A stretch of 8,234 nucleotides of DNA from an uncultured Spartobacteria bacterium. GTDB lineage: Bacteria > Verrucomicrobiota > Verrucomicrobiae > Chthoniobacterales > UBA6821. Positions 7,719 to 8,234 of the stretch are shown here, piece by piece. The DNA lies in the NCBI GenBank assembly GCA_903919105.1, contig CAIXGT010000080.1:1-8234 (forward strand). Direction: 5' to 3'. How positions within the stretch are numbered: position 1 is the first letter of the stretch; each line of letters begins with the position of its first letter. Below the pieces are notes generated by a model. That model saw nothing but the letters and a program-made list of their open reading frames with translations, ran no database searches and was not told the origin of the DNA. Both the position numbers and the translations under genes were made by a program.

Positions 7719-8234
7719 ATGAGCAAAGCAACTCAGTTTCAAGCCACACCTGATGGCGTTAAAACGCCTCGCATGTTGCAAGTTGAAAAGAAAATTGGTG
7801 CTTCTTTAGAGGATGATTATTTAAATAACTACATAAACGGTAGTCTTGGCCAAAAGCGATTAGCTAGCCGATGGGGTGTGGGCAGAAATTTAATTTTTGG
7901 AAGCTCAAGAGGGAATCGGAGAAATTGGGTGCAGATGCTTAAGTTGCCGAAAAAATCTTCTGATGCTGACGAAAATACAACTTCCTCCTACACAAATGAG
8001 GGGTGTGAGATTTGTAAGATTGAAGGCATTCCACTTGAAGGTGCTCACTGGGTTGCAGCTCGGGACGGTGGATCTACCAAAAGCTTTAATATTATTAAGC
8101 TCTGCCCTAATTGCCATACTCTGTTGGATCATTCAGAGGACGAAAGCATTACATCAAGAGTTAGAGAAGTGCTTCTTACTCGCACTGCTGAACAGCTGTT
8201 AAATTCAACGAGTTCTAGGGAAATAGAATTTCAA
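7719..8234 (+). CDS. HNH-endonuclease-like protein, 3'-partial (runs off the window)
   Basis: An uninterrupted frame of 172 codons starts at ATG 7719, 16 bases after the thiC stop, and is still open at the last base. A second possible start is Met19 at 7773. Residues about 43–62 (LGQKRLASRWGVGRNLIFGS) resemble a helix-turn-helix: an A-S-R-W-G-V turn followed by a basic recognition-like helix. A polar linker follows. Residues 96–138 form a Cys-flanked HNH motif: CEIC (Cys96, Cys99), GAHWVAARDGGS (His110, then Asp116-Gly-Gly), FNIIKLCPNCH (Asn124, Cys129, Cys132, His133). This matches the zinc-bound beta-beta-alpha nuclease pattern C-x2-C, H, N, C-x2-C-H, although the usual HH/HI pair is here H-W. 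Such proteins act as restriction, homing or phage nucleases; which of these applies cannot be told. Third codon positions are visibly richer in A/T than in thiC, a sign of transfer. No SD sequence is seen. Confidence 0.75.
   Translation, partial: MSKATQFQATPDGVKTPRMLQVEKKIGASLEDDYLNNYINGSLGQKRLASRWGVGRNLIFGSSRGNRRNWVQMLKLPKKSSDADENTTSSYTNEGCEICKIEGIPLEGAHWVAARDGGSTKSFNIIKLCPNCHTLLDHSEDESITSRVREVLLTRTAEQLLNSTSSREIEFQ

Noticed and set aside
7897..8202. A 101-codon plus-strand frame at the right end
   Set aside because: It overlaps the HNH frame (7719–8234), which is longer, begins just behind thiC and carries a recognisable motif; this one shows none.

Overview
The window looks like a chromosomal segment from a moderately GC-rich Gram-negative bacterium. 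The order ribBA–ribH–nusB–ftsY, start codons that mostly lack Shine-Dalgarno sequences, and the protein variants seen suggest Verrucomicrobiota (Spartobacteria-like). That placement is inference and was not tested by any search.

Left part, plus strand (2–2814): the 3' part of ribBA (riboflavin and FMN precursor synthesis; its 5' end lies outside the window), a 132-base leader with hairpin potential and a 14-mer direct repeat, then ribH, nusB and ftsY. ribH, nusB and ftsY are packed like an operon: a 6-base gap between ribH and nusB, and a 1-base TGATG overlap between nusB and ftsY.

Middle, minus strand (2809–5432): a SulP/SLC26-type anion transporter with a C-terminal STAS domain, followed 53 bases downstream by a multi-spanning protein with a K+-channel pore (TVGFG). 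The channel gene meets ftsY tail to tail, and the two stop codons share the palindrome TTATAA.

Regulatory gap (5433–5701), plus strand: a good sigma70-type promoter, a TPP riboswitch (THI box) with a textbook 5' half and a strangely collapsed 3' half, an intrinsic terminator, and a pyrimidine-rich leader. These precede thiC, which makes the HMP-P pyrimidine of thiamine, so a TPP-sensing premature-termination switch is the natural reading.

Right edge (7719–8234): only 16 bases after the thiC stop, an AT-richer reading frame starts and runs off the window. It carries a probable N-terminal helix-turn-helix segment and a Cys-flanked HNH nuclease motif. Its composition and probable nuclease function mark it as likely acquired DNA, perhaps the edge of an accessory region. 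I found no tRNA, rRNA, CRISPR array, insertion-sequence ends or origin. The most unusual items are the degenerate THI box, the partial HNH gene and the zero-gap convergent ftsY/channel junction.
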